Below, piece after piece: positions 1 through 6,126 of a stretch of 10,469 bases of DNA. Below the pieces are notes generated by a model that was given only the letters and a program-made list of their open reading frames with translations, searched no databases and had not been told where the DNA came from. The DNA comes from Acidobacteriota bacterium. Its GTDB lineage: Bacteria; Acidobacteriota; Terriglobia; UBA7540. The translations under genes were made by a program, and so were the position numbers. The stretch spans positions 1 to 10,469 of the forward strand of contig JAJYHU010000042.1 in assembly GCA_021784615.1 (NCBI GenBank), written 5' to 3'. Within the stretch, counting starts at the first letter, position 1; every line of letters starts with the position of its first letter.

Positions 1-156
1 GCCGGCGTGCCTGCTTCTTCCGTCCCTTCGCCTTGCCACGGCCTGACCGCGATTTCTGATTTCTTCCCGAAGTGTCACCAGGTTTTAACGCCCAGGGCAG
101 GTTGCCGGGTGCGTTTTGGGGAAAGGCATTCAGCGCAAAGCAGAACATCAACACGA

Positions 157-178
157 GGCCCGCAGTGTATCGCGGGCC
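157..178 (-). terminator. Weak hairpin after the ppiC-type gene
   Basis: On the minus strand a 7-bp perfect stem (GGCCCGC/GCGGGCC) with an 8-nt loop lies about 27 nt past the stop codon of the prolyl isomerase gene. It is followed by CTCGTGTTGATG, so there is no U-tract. It could mark the operon end by a non-canonical mechanism or protect the 3' end. The rest of 1-204 shows no supportable gene: a GTG-initiated minus-strand frame runs off the left edge from about position 83, but it has no ribosome binding site and no recognisable sequence. Confidence 0.3.
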
Positions 179-204
179 CCGCCCGGCTTGGCGCCTCGCA
201 GCCA

Positions 205-1260
205 TCAAAAATGCTCCAGTACCTCAATCTTGGCCGGCTTGTAAAGTCTGTCTTTTAATTGCTTCCGCAGGTGTTCTTCCTTCTTTGCCTCGAGTTGAGA
301 AACAATCGTCTTGCGCATTTCCTTGAAGGGAACGGTGTGTGCGGGTTGCCTGCCCTCCACTCTGATCAGGTGGTAGCCGGTCGAGGTCTTGATCACCTCG
401 CTGATCTGGCCGGGTTTAAGACCGAAGGCCGCCTTTTCGATTTCAGGTTCCAGCCGGCCTCGGTGCACCCAGCCTATCATTCCCCCCATCACGCGATAAT
501 CGTCTTTTGAGTATTTCCATGCCAGCCGGTCGAATTCCTCGCTGGTGTTTTTGGCCAGGGCCTTTTGGCGCACCTGTTCGGCCTCGCGGGCAGACTCGGG
601 TTTGGGAGGGAAGAAAATGTGCCGGACGAGTACCGACTCCGGTTCGCGGAACCTCTTCAGGTTCTTTTTGTAATAAGCTCTTGCTTCGCTGTCGCTTACT
701 TTGCTGGGGTTAAGGATGTCGCGGCGAACCTTCTCCGCCACCATCAGGTTGTGTTCAACCAGTGTGCGCAGTCTGTTCATGTCGAGGCCCTGCCGCGCCA
801 GGGCGTCCTTGAAAGCGGCTTGGGACCGAAACCGGTGCTCTTCCGTCTGAACTTCCCGCTCAATTCTTTCACGGGGTATATGGATATGCCGCCGGACCGC
901 TTCCTGGTAAACAAGCTCGTGCATGATCATACGGTCAAGGGCTGCCTTGCGGTACTCGCTGATCTTCGAGGGGTCGACCTTGCCATGAAAGCCGATGTTG
1001 GGGAGGATCGCTTCAACGTAGCCGTTCAGTTCGGCCCCGCGAAGTGCCACTCCGTTCACCCTCGCCACAACTTTGTCGGCCGGGAATTGCGGCAGAACGC
1101 TTTGTGAAGCGGCCGGAAGCGGAACACTCCCCAGCAGGACCAAAAATACGGCCACTTTTCGTGACGCCCATTTTCTTGTGCTGAGTGTGTTCCTGCGGGA
1201 TGAAACATTGGGGCGCCAGGGAGGTGATGAGTTTTCGGGCTTACGGATCGTAGGCATCAT
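205..1260 (-). CDS. Periplasmic SurA/PpiC-type peptidyl-prolyl cis-trans isomerase
   Basis: This is a predicted exported foldase of 351 residues that isomerises prolyl peptide bonds. After a long basic N-region there is a hydrophobic segment at about residues 35-50 ending in a plausible signal peptidase site (PLPAAS). Residues 63-190 form a helical SurA-N-like chaperone part, starting with KVVARVNG and AALDRMIMHELVYQEA. Residues 208-305 are a parvulin domain, with VRHIFF, then GGMIGWVHRG (259-268), AAFGLKPGQIS and GYHLIRV (296-301). A lysine-rich helical tail follows. Translation probably starts at one of the two adjacent ATGs (1260 or 1257), with AAAGG a few bases upstream. It is the last gene of the cytochrome operon, 66 nt after the tetrahaem gene, which suggests it helps fold or export those cytochromes. 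The domain call is strong; the client is inferred. Confidence 0.92.
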   Translation of the reverse strand: MMPTIRKPENSSPPWRPNVSSRRNTLSTRKWASRKVAVFLVLLGSVPLPAASQSVLPQFPADKVVARVNGVALRGAELNGYVEAILPNIGFHGKVDPSKISEYRKAALDRMIMHELVYQEAVRRHIHIPRERIEREVQTEEHRFRSQAAFKDALARQGLDMNRLRTLVEHNLMVAEKVRRDILNPSKVSDSEARAYYKKNLKRFREPESVLVRHIFFPPKPESAREAEQVRQKALAKNTSEEFDRLAWKYSKDDYRVMGGMIGWVHRGRLEPEIEKAAFGLKPGQISEVIKTSTGYHLIRVEGRQPAHTVPFKEMRKTIVSQLEAKKEEHLRKQLKDRLYKPAKIEVLEHF

Positions 1261-1279
1261 GACGGCCTTTCCAGAGAAT

Positions 1280-1318
1280 TTTTCCGGAGCGGTCCCCGAA
1301 GGGAGCCGCTCCGGAAAA
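1280..1318 (-). promoter_or_regulatory. 17-bp mRNA hairpin with UUCG tetraloop between tetrahaem cytochrome and ppiC genes
   Basis: Read on the minus strand, TTTTCCGGAGCGG pairs perfectly with CCGCTCCGGAAAA (13 bp). After one bulged C, TCCC pairs with GGGA, closing a C(UUCG)G tetraloop. The exceptionally stable UUCG loop exists only in the minus-strand RNA, which indicates function in this transcript. There is no U-tract after the stem (AATTCTCT follows), so a classical intrinsic terminator is unlikely. A 3'-end stabiliser or processing site that uncouples expression of the tetrahaem gene from ppiC fits better. Confidence 0.75.
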
Positions 1319-1326
1319 GGTTAGGG

Positions 1327-2064
1327 TTAGGTTGTGCTGTGGCACTGCAGGCACAGACCGCTGTTTGTGTTACTCACACGCAGATACGGCATTGTCGTGT
1401 CATTGTGCGGGTTATGGCAGGTGGCGCACTGCACTGTGTTGTTGAATAGGACGGGTACAGTTACCTGTCCGGTGGCGCCGCTTGTCTTGGCGCGGACATA
1501 GCCGACGCCTGCCGCGTTCGGCGTGGCGGGAGTGTACAAGCCTCCGTCAGCAGTGGTCAGCGCGGAGTCGTAAACAAAGTTTACCGGATGGTCATTGCTG
1601 AGGTCGGTGCCGATGGTTGTGTCTGTAGCGAGGGCAGTCGCTGTGCCAATCGTATAGAAGCCATTTGCATCAGGGCCTGTCGAACTTGTGGCTTCAGCGG
1701 GTACTCGGTACACAACGTTGGTCGCGGTCACTCCGTCATGGCAGCTCATGCAAGCCAGTGAGTAGAACGCTTCGCTGGTCTGCTGGGTTGTGTCGGACTG
1801 GTTCAGCGGAGTGATGGTTGCGTTCAGCGTCGCGCTTGAATAGGCGGTGTACGCGGTGTTGGTGGTTGTAGCATGGTTCCACAACAGAGTCCGGTTTGTG
1901 CCTTGGTCCTGGTGTGGAATGTGGCACGTGCCACAAATGGTTCCAGTAACGCCCGACATGTCGTGTGCCGTGCCGACGATTGTACCTTTGCTGCCATCCT
2001 GCGCCCAGAGTGGAACAGCGAGCATCAGAGCAGCCAGAATGAACAGCGGAAACTTAATTCGCAT
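1327..2064 (-). CDS. Tetrahaem c-type cytochrome, OmcE-like candidate extracellular filament subunit
   Basis: The 245-residue precursor has a classical Sec signal peptide (MRIKFPLFILAALMLAVPLWAQ, cleavage after about residue 21). It has four CXXCH haem sites: C44-H48 (CGTCH), C105-H109 (CMSCH), C213-H217 (CATCH) and C238-H242 (CLQCH). The five other histidines (H34 in GTAHD, H51, H64 in LWNH, H159 in SNDHP, H220 in NPH) are enough to supply distal ligands for four bis-histidine haems. The order GTAHD, CxxCHxPH, LWNH, CMSCHDG, DLSNDHP, CATCHNPH, SNxxSxLCLQCH matches what I know of OmcE-type cytochromes that stack into extracellular filaments. The long inter-haem stretches are rich in Thr, Ala, Asn and Ser, and only three lysines are present, as expected for a secreted structural protein. 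AAGGAGG sits 7 nt before the ATG, and a second in-frame TAA follows two codons after the stop. It could instead be a periplasmic tetrahaem carrier; polymerisation is inferred. Confidence 0.9.
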   Translation of the reverse strand: MRIKFPLFILAALMLAVPLWAQDGSKGTIVGTAHDMSGVTGTICGTCHIPHQDQGTNRTLLWNHATTTNTAYTAYSSATLNATITPLNQSDTTQQTSEAFYSLACMSCHDGVTATNVVYRVPAEATSSTGPDANGFYTIGTATALATDTTIGTDLSNDHPVNFVYDSALTTADGGLYTPATPNAAGVGYVRAKTSGATGQVTVPVLFNNTVQCATCHNPHNDTTMPYLRVSNTNSGLCLQCHSTT

Positions 2065-2071
2065 TTGTGTT

Positions 2072-2078
2072 CCTCCTT
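2072..2078 (-). promoter_or_regulatory. Strong Shine-Dalgarno of the tetrahaem cytochrome gene
   Basis: A perfect AAGGAGG, 7 nt from the ATG at 2064, fixes the start codon and suggests high translation of this small cytochrome compared with ppiC, which has only AAAGG. Confidence 0.85.
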
Positions 2079-2119
2079 GTGAATTTGTGAAGTCGTTTCC
2101 TCGGTGCCTTGCTGGTTTC

Positions 2120-2146
2120 CTAAGGACCGCGCGTCAAGCTGTGCAT
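2120..2146 (-). CDS. Possible leader mini-ORF (MHSLTRGP) upstream of the tetrahaem gene
   Basis: In the 99-nt gap between the propeller gene and the tetrahaem cytochrome gene, an ATG at 2146 is preceded by a perfect AAGGAGG (2152-2158) with 5-nt spacing. It opens an eight-codon frame ending in TAG, 55 nt before the cytochrome ATG. Two equally strong ribosome binding sites in so short a gap is unusual. The peptide is too short for homology evidence; it could be a translational leader, a standby site, or the remains of a lost gene start. Confidence 0.3.
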   Translation of the reverse strand: MHSLTRGP

Positions 2147-2163
2147 GAACGCCTCCTTACTCC

Positions 2164-3264
2164 TTACTTGCCTCCCAGGAACTGAAAGACCTGAATCCGT
2201 CCGTTCATCTGGTCAGCAACAAATATGTGGTCTTCTGAGTCGATATAGATCCCACCGGGGACCTGAAAATCTCCCGGTCTCTGGCCGAGCCCTCCTACGA
2301 AAAGGAGGACGGAAAGCTGGTTGGGATCGGGGTCCCGTGGGTCATGGCCGAAAATCTGAAAGTTGTTAAGAAATGCGTCGGTCACGTAAAGGTGGCCTTC
2401 TCTGTCGAAAGCCATGTCCTTCGGGATTGCCAGCTTGCCCGGCGTATCTCCGCGTTCTCCGATGGTCTGGATCGGCTTGAGGTCAGGGCTAAACACCTGG
2501 ATTCGCGCGTTTATGGTGTCGGCCACCAGCAGGCGTCCCTGCTTGTCCACCAGGAGAGCGCCGGGATATGAAAATTGCCCGGGGTCGTTTCCGGGGCCGC
2601 CAAACCGTCCCAGAAACTTTCCGTTCATATCGAAAACAAAAATCTGGTTGAGCTTTGAATCTGAGACGTATACCCGATTACGGCTTTCGTCCAGCGCGAT
2701 TCCGGCGGGACGCTTGAGTGTCGGCGTTTTCACCTTCCCTGTTCCCGGGTCCGTGCCGAACATCAGCAGGAGCTTTTCGTCCTGGTTGAAGCAAAGGACG
2801 CTCCGCAGCGTTGCGTCTGCCACCCACACCCTGTCCTTGCTGTCCACGGTGATCGCCATCGGCTGGCGGAACTGCACGTCGGCATCGCCGGCAAAAATGC
2901 GGAAGGCCCGCGTTGTCGGGTCCATCACAAAGACGGCGCGCTCATAGGTGTCGGTCACATACAGCCGTCCCTCTTGGTCTTCAGCCAGGGCGAAAGGGCG
3001 CAGGAAGCGGATAAAATTCTGCGTATCGCGTTCTCCCACAAGCTTCTGAAGAAAACTTCGCTTCTTCTTTTCAATAACGTCGCGTTCTCCCCGGATCACC
3101 TGGAGCAGTTTGATTCTGGGTTTCTGGGGGGGCGGCGGCCACACACGATTCAGCCCCGCATCAGGTATGGCGTTGTTCTTTTTCTTGGCCGTGCCGGGAG
3201 TTGCCCCTGCCGTTACACACAAGGCGAGGGCCATAAACCCCGTAACCCATCTCGCCTTATTCAT
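2164..3264 (-). CDS. Exported six-bladed NHL-repeat beta-propeller protein
   Basis: With the start at 3264 the protein has 366 residues. The ATG at 3264 is preferred over the one at 3285 because AGGAGG lies 7 nt upstream of it, and because the earlier ATG would lie inside the upstream cytochrome gene. Residues 1-26 form a signal peptide (MALALCVTAGATPGTA). Then comes a proline segment VWPPPPQKPRI at 41-51. Six propeller blades follow, each marked by an outer strand ending in Asp: LYVTD (101), VWVAD (146), VYVSD (198), LLVAD (245), LYVTD (292) and IFVAD (347), with G-x-F-x-x-P links between blades. It has no haem motif. The WPPPP-plus-NHL layout is one I associate with genes beside multihaem cytochromes in metal-reducing bacteria, where a role in cytochrome export or surface assembly is suspected but unproven. 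It lies 13 nt after the 16-haem gene, so the two are probably translationally coupled. Confidence 0.9.
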   Translation of the reverse strand: MNKARWVTGFMALALCVTAGATPGTAKKKNNAIPDAGLNRVWPPPPQKPRIKLLQVIRGERDVIEKKKRSFLQKLVGERDTQNFIRFLRPFALAEDQEGRLYVTDTYERAVFVMDPTTRAFRIFAGDADVQFRQPMAITVDSKDRVWVADATLRSVLCFNQDEKLLLMFGTDPGTGKVKTPTLKRPAGIALDESRNRVYVSDSKLNQIFVFDMNGKFLGRFGGPGNDPGQFSYPGALLVDKQGRLLVADTINARIQVFSPDLKPIQTIGERGDTPGKLAIPKDMAFDREGHLYVTDAFLNNFQIFGHDPRDPDPNQLSVLLFVGGLGQRPGDFQVPGGIYIDSEDHIFVADQMNGRIQVFQFLGGK

Positions 3265-3277
3265 AACTTTTCCTCCT

Positions 3278-4765
3278 CTACGCATGGCAATTCAAACAAA
3301 CGGACTTCACTCCTGGCTTCAAATTGAACAGCGCCCGCGTAAAATCTGAAGCGTGCGGGTTGTGACAGGTCACACAAGTGATCGGGCGTTTCCCCGGCTG
3401 GAGCACATTTGGTCCGCTGACCGGGTGCCCTGTTAAGGGATGGCCGGTTGTCCTGGTCTTGGAAAGCCCAATCCGGCGCACATTCTGGAAGAAGCTGGCA
3501 GGAATTTCAGTTCCCAGCAGCGTGATCTTCCCGTCTTTCGCCGGCGGTAGCGGCCCCGGAGCGTGACAGGACAGGCACAGCGCATTGACTGAAGCGCGCA
3601 ACCTGCCTGGATAGTCTGAAGCATGGGGATCATGGCAAACGGTGCACCCCAGCTTAACCACCGGAGGATGAATAAACTTCTTTGTCGCCAGTTCTTCGCG
3701 GCGGTCCGTATGGCAAGTCTCGCAAAGAGCCACAGGTGACTCACGCAACTGGTGTGGATTGGCCGACGCGTGTGGACTGTGGCAGTCCGTGCAATAGTCC
3801 CGGATCGCAAACAGCCCGTGCGGCACTTTGGCTTTTTCGATCTTGGCCTTGATATCGGGGTGGCACATATAGCAGAGAGCGCGCTTTCCGCCCTCGTTCA
3901 CGACCACCTTCCCGTTCTGGGGCGCGGAATGGCAGGCTTCGCACATCTTCTGCTCAAAAGGCATGTGCACGTAGGTGTTGATCAGCTTCGGACGGTCGGA
4001 CCCGTGCGGGTTGTGGCAATCGGCGCAATTTACCTTCTCAAAGGGCTGGCCGTGATGCGCCTCTTTGATTTCTTTGCCTGAAACGTCATGACAGTCGAGA
4101 CAGAGTTGCGGCGCCGGTTTCTTCAGATGGAAACGCGTATCCTGCTGGTCCAAGGCGCCTGCCTTATGAGTGACGTGGCAAGCCCCGCATCCCATCAGCA
4201 CCGCCATGTGCTGGTTCTTAGACGCGAGCAACGCGGCAATGTCCTTATGGCAGGTGAGGCAGAGGTTCTCCTTTGCCGTTGTTCCCTGCACCGGTTCGCG
4301 CAACAGATTTTCGTTTGCCGAACTGTGCGGATCATGGCAGGTAATGCACTTGCTTTTGACGACGGGCCAATGTGTAGAGGGGGCTTTGGCCAGATCAGGC
4401 TTCTTGTCGTTGTGGCAAGTGAAACATAGATCGTTCCCACCTGCCACGAGCGAAATCTTGAAGCCGCTCTCTGTTTCCTGGCCGACATGGCAGACTTCGC
4501 AGCCTGCTTCAAGGGCTGGATGGACCACTTTCCCTTTCTTCTTGTCAGTATGGCAAGTAACGCAGGTTTCCGTCTTGAAGTTCTTGGCCTCGATGCTGGG
4601 ATGCTGCTGGAATACATCCTGAGCGGCCATCCGGTAAGGTGCCAGTGCAGTCAGAGCCACCGCCGGTGCAACTACGAGCGCCAGAACGGCAGCACAGCGA
4701 ATCCTGAATCGAGAAAAAAGTCGGAAATTCACCCTCCTTTTGCCCGCCTCCACCAGCTTTGCCAC
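3278..4765 (-). CDS. Hexadecahaem (16-haem) c-type cytochrome with doubled-CXXCH repeats
   Basis: The GTG start at 4765 gives 495 residues. It has AGGAGAG 6 nt upstream and lies about 33 nt downstream of the predicted sigma-54 start site. The open frame continues to an ATG at 4921, but that ATG is upstream of the promoter. After basic residues (RLFSRFRIR) a hydrophobic signal segment ends at about PYRMAA|QD near residue 48. Sixteen CXXCH motifs follow between about residues 68 and 494: CVTCH, CEVCH, CFTCH, CITCH, CLTCH, CGACH, CLDCH, CADCH, CEACH, CYMCH, CTDCH, CETCH, CTVCH, CLSCH, CVTCH and CLNCH. Five are in the form CxxCH-x-PH-x-S, followed after about 15-30 residues by a partner CxxCH, which is the doubled-CXXCH pattern. 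The last CXXCH is one residue from the C-terminus. It has no catalytic domain, so a periplasmic or outer-membrane electron wire is likely. It heads the operon; partner identity is inferred. Confidence 0.92.
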   Translation of the reverse strand: MAKLVEAGKRRVNFRLFSRFRIRCAAVLALVVAPAVALTALAPYRMAAQDVFQQHPSIEAKNFKTETCVTCHTDKKKGKVVHPALEAGCEVCHVGQETESGFKISLVAGGNDLCFTCHNDKKPDLAKAPSTHWPVVKSKCITCHDPHSSANENLLREPVQGTTAKENLCLTCHKDIAALLASKNQHMAVLMGCGACHVTHKAGALDQQDTRFHLKKPAPQLCLDCHDVSGKEIKEAHHGQPFEKVNCADCHNPHGSDRPKLINTYVHMPFEQKMCEACHSAPQNGKVVVNEGGKRALCYMCHPDIKAKIEKAKVPHGLFAIRDYCTDCHSPHASANPHQLRESPVALCETCHTDRREELATKKFIHPPVVKLGCTVCHDPHASDYPGRLRASVNALCLSCHAPGPLPPAKDGKITLLGTEIPASFFQNVRRIGLSKTRTTGHPLTGHPVSGPNVLQPGKRPITCVTCHNPHASDFTRALFNLKPGVKSVCLNCHA

Positions 4766-4808
4766 GCCGCCCTCTCCTGCCGAAAACTCAGTAAGTTCTA
4801 ATAAAGGT

Positions 4809-4825
4809 TGCAAGGACACTGCCAG
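4809..4825 (-). promoter_or_regulatory. Sigma-54 (RpoN) -24/-12 promoter of the cytochrome operon
   Basis: The minus strand reads CTGGCAGTGTCCTTGCA. Against the consensus YTGGCACG-N4-TTGCW, it matches all of YTGGCA and all of TTGCW with exact spacing (GG, 10 nt, GC); only the two central bases CG differ. Transcription would start near 4798, leaving a 5' leader of about 33 nt with the AGGAGAG ribosome binding site before the GTG at 4765. A sigma-54 promoter implies control by an enhancer-binding activator, which is not encoded in the window. I could not identify a convincing enhancer site upstream. Confidence 0.65.
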
Positions 4826-5192
4826 GTCAGTTAGCTTTTTCAACGGGCCATATTTATTGGCGCCACGGTGCCCAAGTCTGCGTGGAGAGGCGGAGTTGAA
4901 GGCTCTGAAAACAGGCCGCAATGCTGTAAGTAATTAGTTTTGAAAAGGATCTGGCTGGTTAATCACTGATGGAATTACAAAGAAGAATCTGCGTCCTAAT
5001 GGACGATGGCCCTGATTGACCCCAACAGCGGAGCGTGAAATGACTCAACGGCCTGCGTAATTTAACCCAATCATGAGTACCTGTCCCGCAGCGTGTTCGG
5101 GTGGTCAGTGTCTCCCTCGGGGGTGGTGGAAACCCCTCGCCTGTGTTCGTTCAGAATGATGGATGACACTCGGTGTAGAGGTCACGCTGTAG

Positions 5193-5537
5193 ATTAAAGG
5201 GACAGGAATGCCCCGCTCCAGGTTCCTTGAGCGGGGCGGGAGGGCGCGCGTCGAAAGGCGTCTGGACGGGAGCGTCTGGGTACGGTTCCGCGGTCGCCAT
5301 CTGAGTGTGACTCGGTGCGCGGTAAGGCCACCGACGCCCTCGGTCGGCAAACCACGAAGGCCAGCATCCGCCTCCAGGAAGAGTCCTCGTGCCAGGCGGT
5401 GGATGAAGGATTTCGATCTCCAGCAGAGTCGGCCGCTGTGGAAAATTCTGCGGCAAGAAGGGATGACGCTCCTCCCGACGGGGCGCCCAACAGGAACTTT
5501 CTATTTTGCCTTGACATGCCAGAAATCCACGCCTTGA
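5193..5537 (+). pseudogene. C-terminal remnant of a transposase, probably ISNCY-like, with IS end
   Basis: This plus-strand frame encodes RVERRLDGSVWVRFRGRHL, then a basic, proline-containing linker, then RRWMKDFDLQQSRPLW. That is how I remember the extreme C-terminus of DDE transposases of the ISNCY group (a beta-hairpin 'ERRLDG...VRFRGRYL' module, then a 'WM.GF....LW' tail). The frame is closed by a TAG at 5190, and no catalytic DDE part is visible upstream in any frame. It is therefore a fragment, not a gene. The end of the frame covers CTTTCTATTTTGCC (about 5498-5511), which resembles the outer end of such elements. It is the only coding-like sequence on the plus strand, which fits insertion and decay. 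Family assignment is from memory. Confidence 0.45.
5210..5237. repeat. Perfect 9-bp inverted repeat (GCCCCGCTC / GAGCGGGGC)
   Basis: Two 9-nt arms with a 10-nt spacer lie at the start of the transposase remnant. It may be a sub-terminal hairpin of the former IS or coincidence in GC-rich coding sequence. It has no U-tract in either direction. Confidence 0.5.
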
Positions 5538-6020
5538 GATCAGTCGGCAATTTCATGGCTAATTTAGAGGGGAAAAGCGAGTTCAACTTAGGCGTTCAGG
5601 TTTATACTCCGAAGGGGAGAAAGAGAATGTTTGGGCGGGCATTCCAGATTATTTACTGGCTGGGTGGCGTCACGCCGGAAGTCCCTGGGTTACACCGCAG
5701 CGCTTTCATTCCTCCCTGTGCCGCTGCACCAGCACAGGCGCCAAATCTTCATTTCCCAGATGGCCCGAAGAAAAGGCTTCCGTATAACGCCATCGCGCTT
5801 GATTCTGAAAAACAGCCGTTGCGGAACTCGGAGGATGTCCCGAGCACGGTTCGCCTGTAAAGAACGTCGCATCCAGGTGTTCCTTCTCGAACTGTCAGTG
5901 CATAGGCGAAGAAAAGGCGATGTGTGTATAGTGTGTGGCAAAACCGCGTATTCCGAGATTACTGCGGATTGTGGGCCTCGCGTTTTCAATAACTTATTTG
6001 TTTTCAATGCGCCTGCATAA
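5538..6020. other. Non-coding stretch without a recognisable gene
   Basis: Open frames occur on both strands (for example 5631-6020 plus and 5690-6043 minus), but none has a convincing ribosome binding site, recognisable motif or stable amino-acid composition. I treat the stretch as decayed or regulatory DNA. Its last 40 bases are AT-rich and contain TTTTCAAT twice (5983-5990 and 6001-6008). Confidence 0.5.
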
Positions 6021-6042
6021 TTCGACTCCCCCGCCTCCACCA
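6021..6042 (+). other. tmRNA/tRNA 3'-end-like sequence, possible attachment-site scar
   Basis: The sequence starts TTCGACT (a T-loop like element), continues with a C-run, and ends CGCCTCCACCA, which equals a tmRNA acceptor strand, discriminator A and CCA. No T-stem partner (the preceding bases are GCATAA) and no tmRNA body, tag frame or 5' acceptor are visible upstream, so this is not a functional RNA gene. It is one nucleotide shorter than a proper T-arm-to-CCA segment. A 3' fragment of this kind is what site-specific integration into ssrA or a tRNA gene leaves at the distal att site. No integrase gene is in the window. Confidence 0.4.
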
Positions 6043-6126
6043 AATAATTACTTTATTATCATCGGGGCACTCATGATATTACTTGTCGCACTGTCGTGTT
6101 GACCAGCACCGCGCCACCCTCAGCTT

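Noticed and set aside
565..1107. Plus-strand 180-codon frame
   Set aside because: It is a shadow of the isomerase gene on the opposite strand.
1321..1333. Telomere-like TTAGGGTTAGG
   Set aside because: Two units only; explained by tandem in-frame TAA stops (TAACCCTAA) at the end of the tetrahaem gene.
4858..4865. TGGCGCCA palindrome upstream of the sigma-54 element as an enhancer site
   Set aside because: Only 8 bp, single copy, and too close to the -24 element for a typical enhancer-binding site.
4766..4921. N-terminal extension of the 16-haem cytochrome frame to an ATG at 4921
   Set aside because: It lies upstream of the predicted sigma-54 start site and puts a long hydrophilic stretch before the signal peptide; the GTG at 4765 has a good ribosome binding site.
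5315..5860. Plus-strand 181-codon frame
   Set aside because: It overlaps the transposase-remnant frame, has no recognisable motif and no clear ribosome binding site; it is probably a chance frame.
5690..6042. Complete tmRNA gene ending at 6042
   Set aside because: No 5' acceptor strand, no T-stem partner before TTCGACT, and no tag-peptide frame were found.
5690..6043. Minus-strand 117-codon frame upstream of the cytochrome operon
   Set aside because: Its first codons are the antisense of the tmRNA-like fragment, and the composition looks non-coding.
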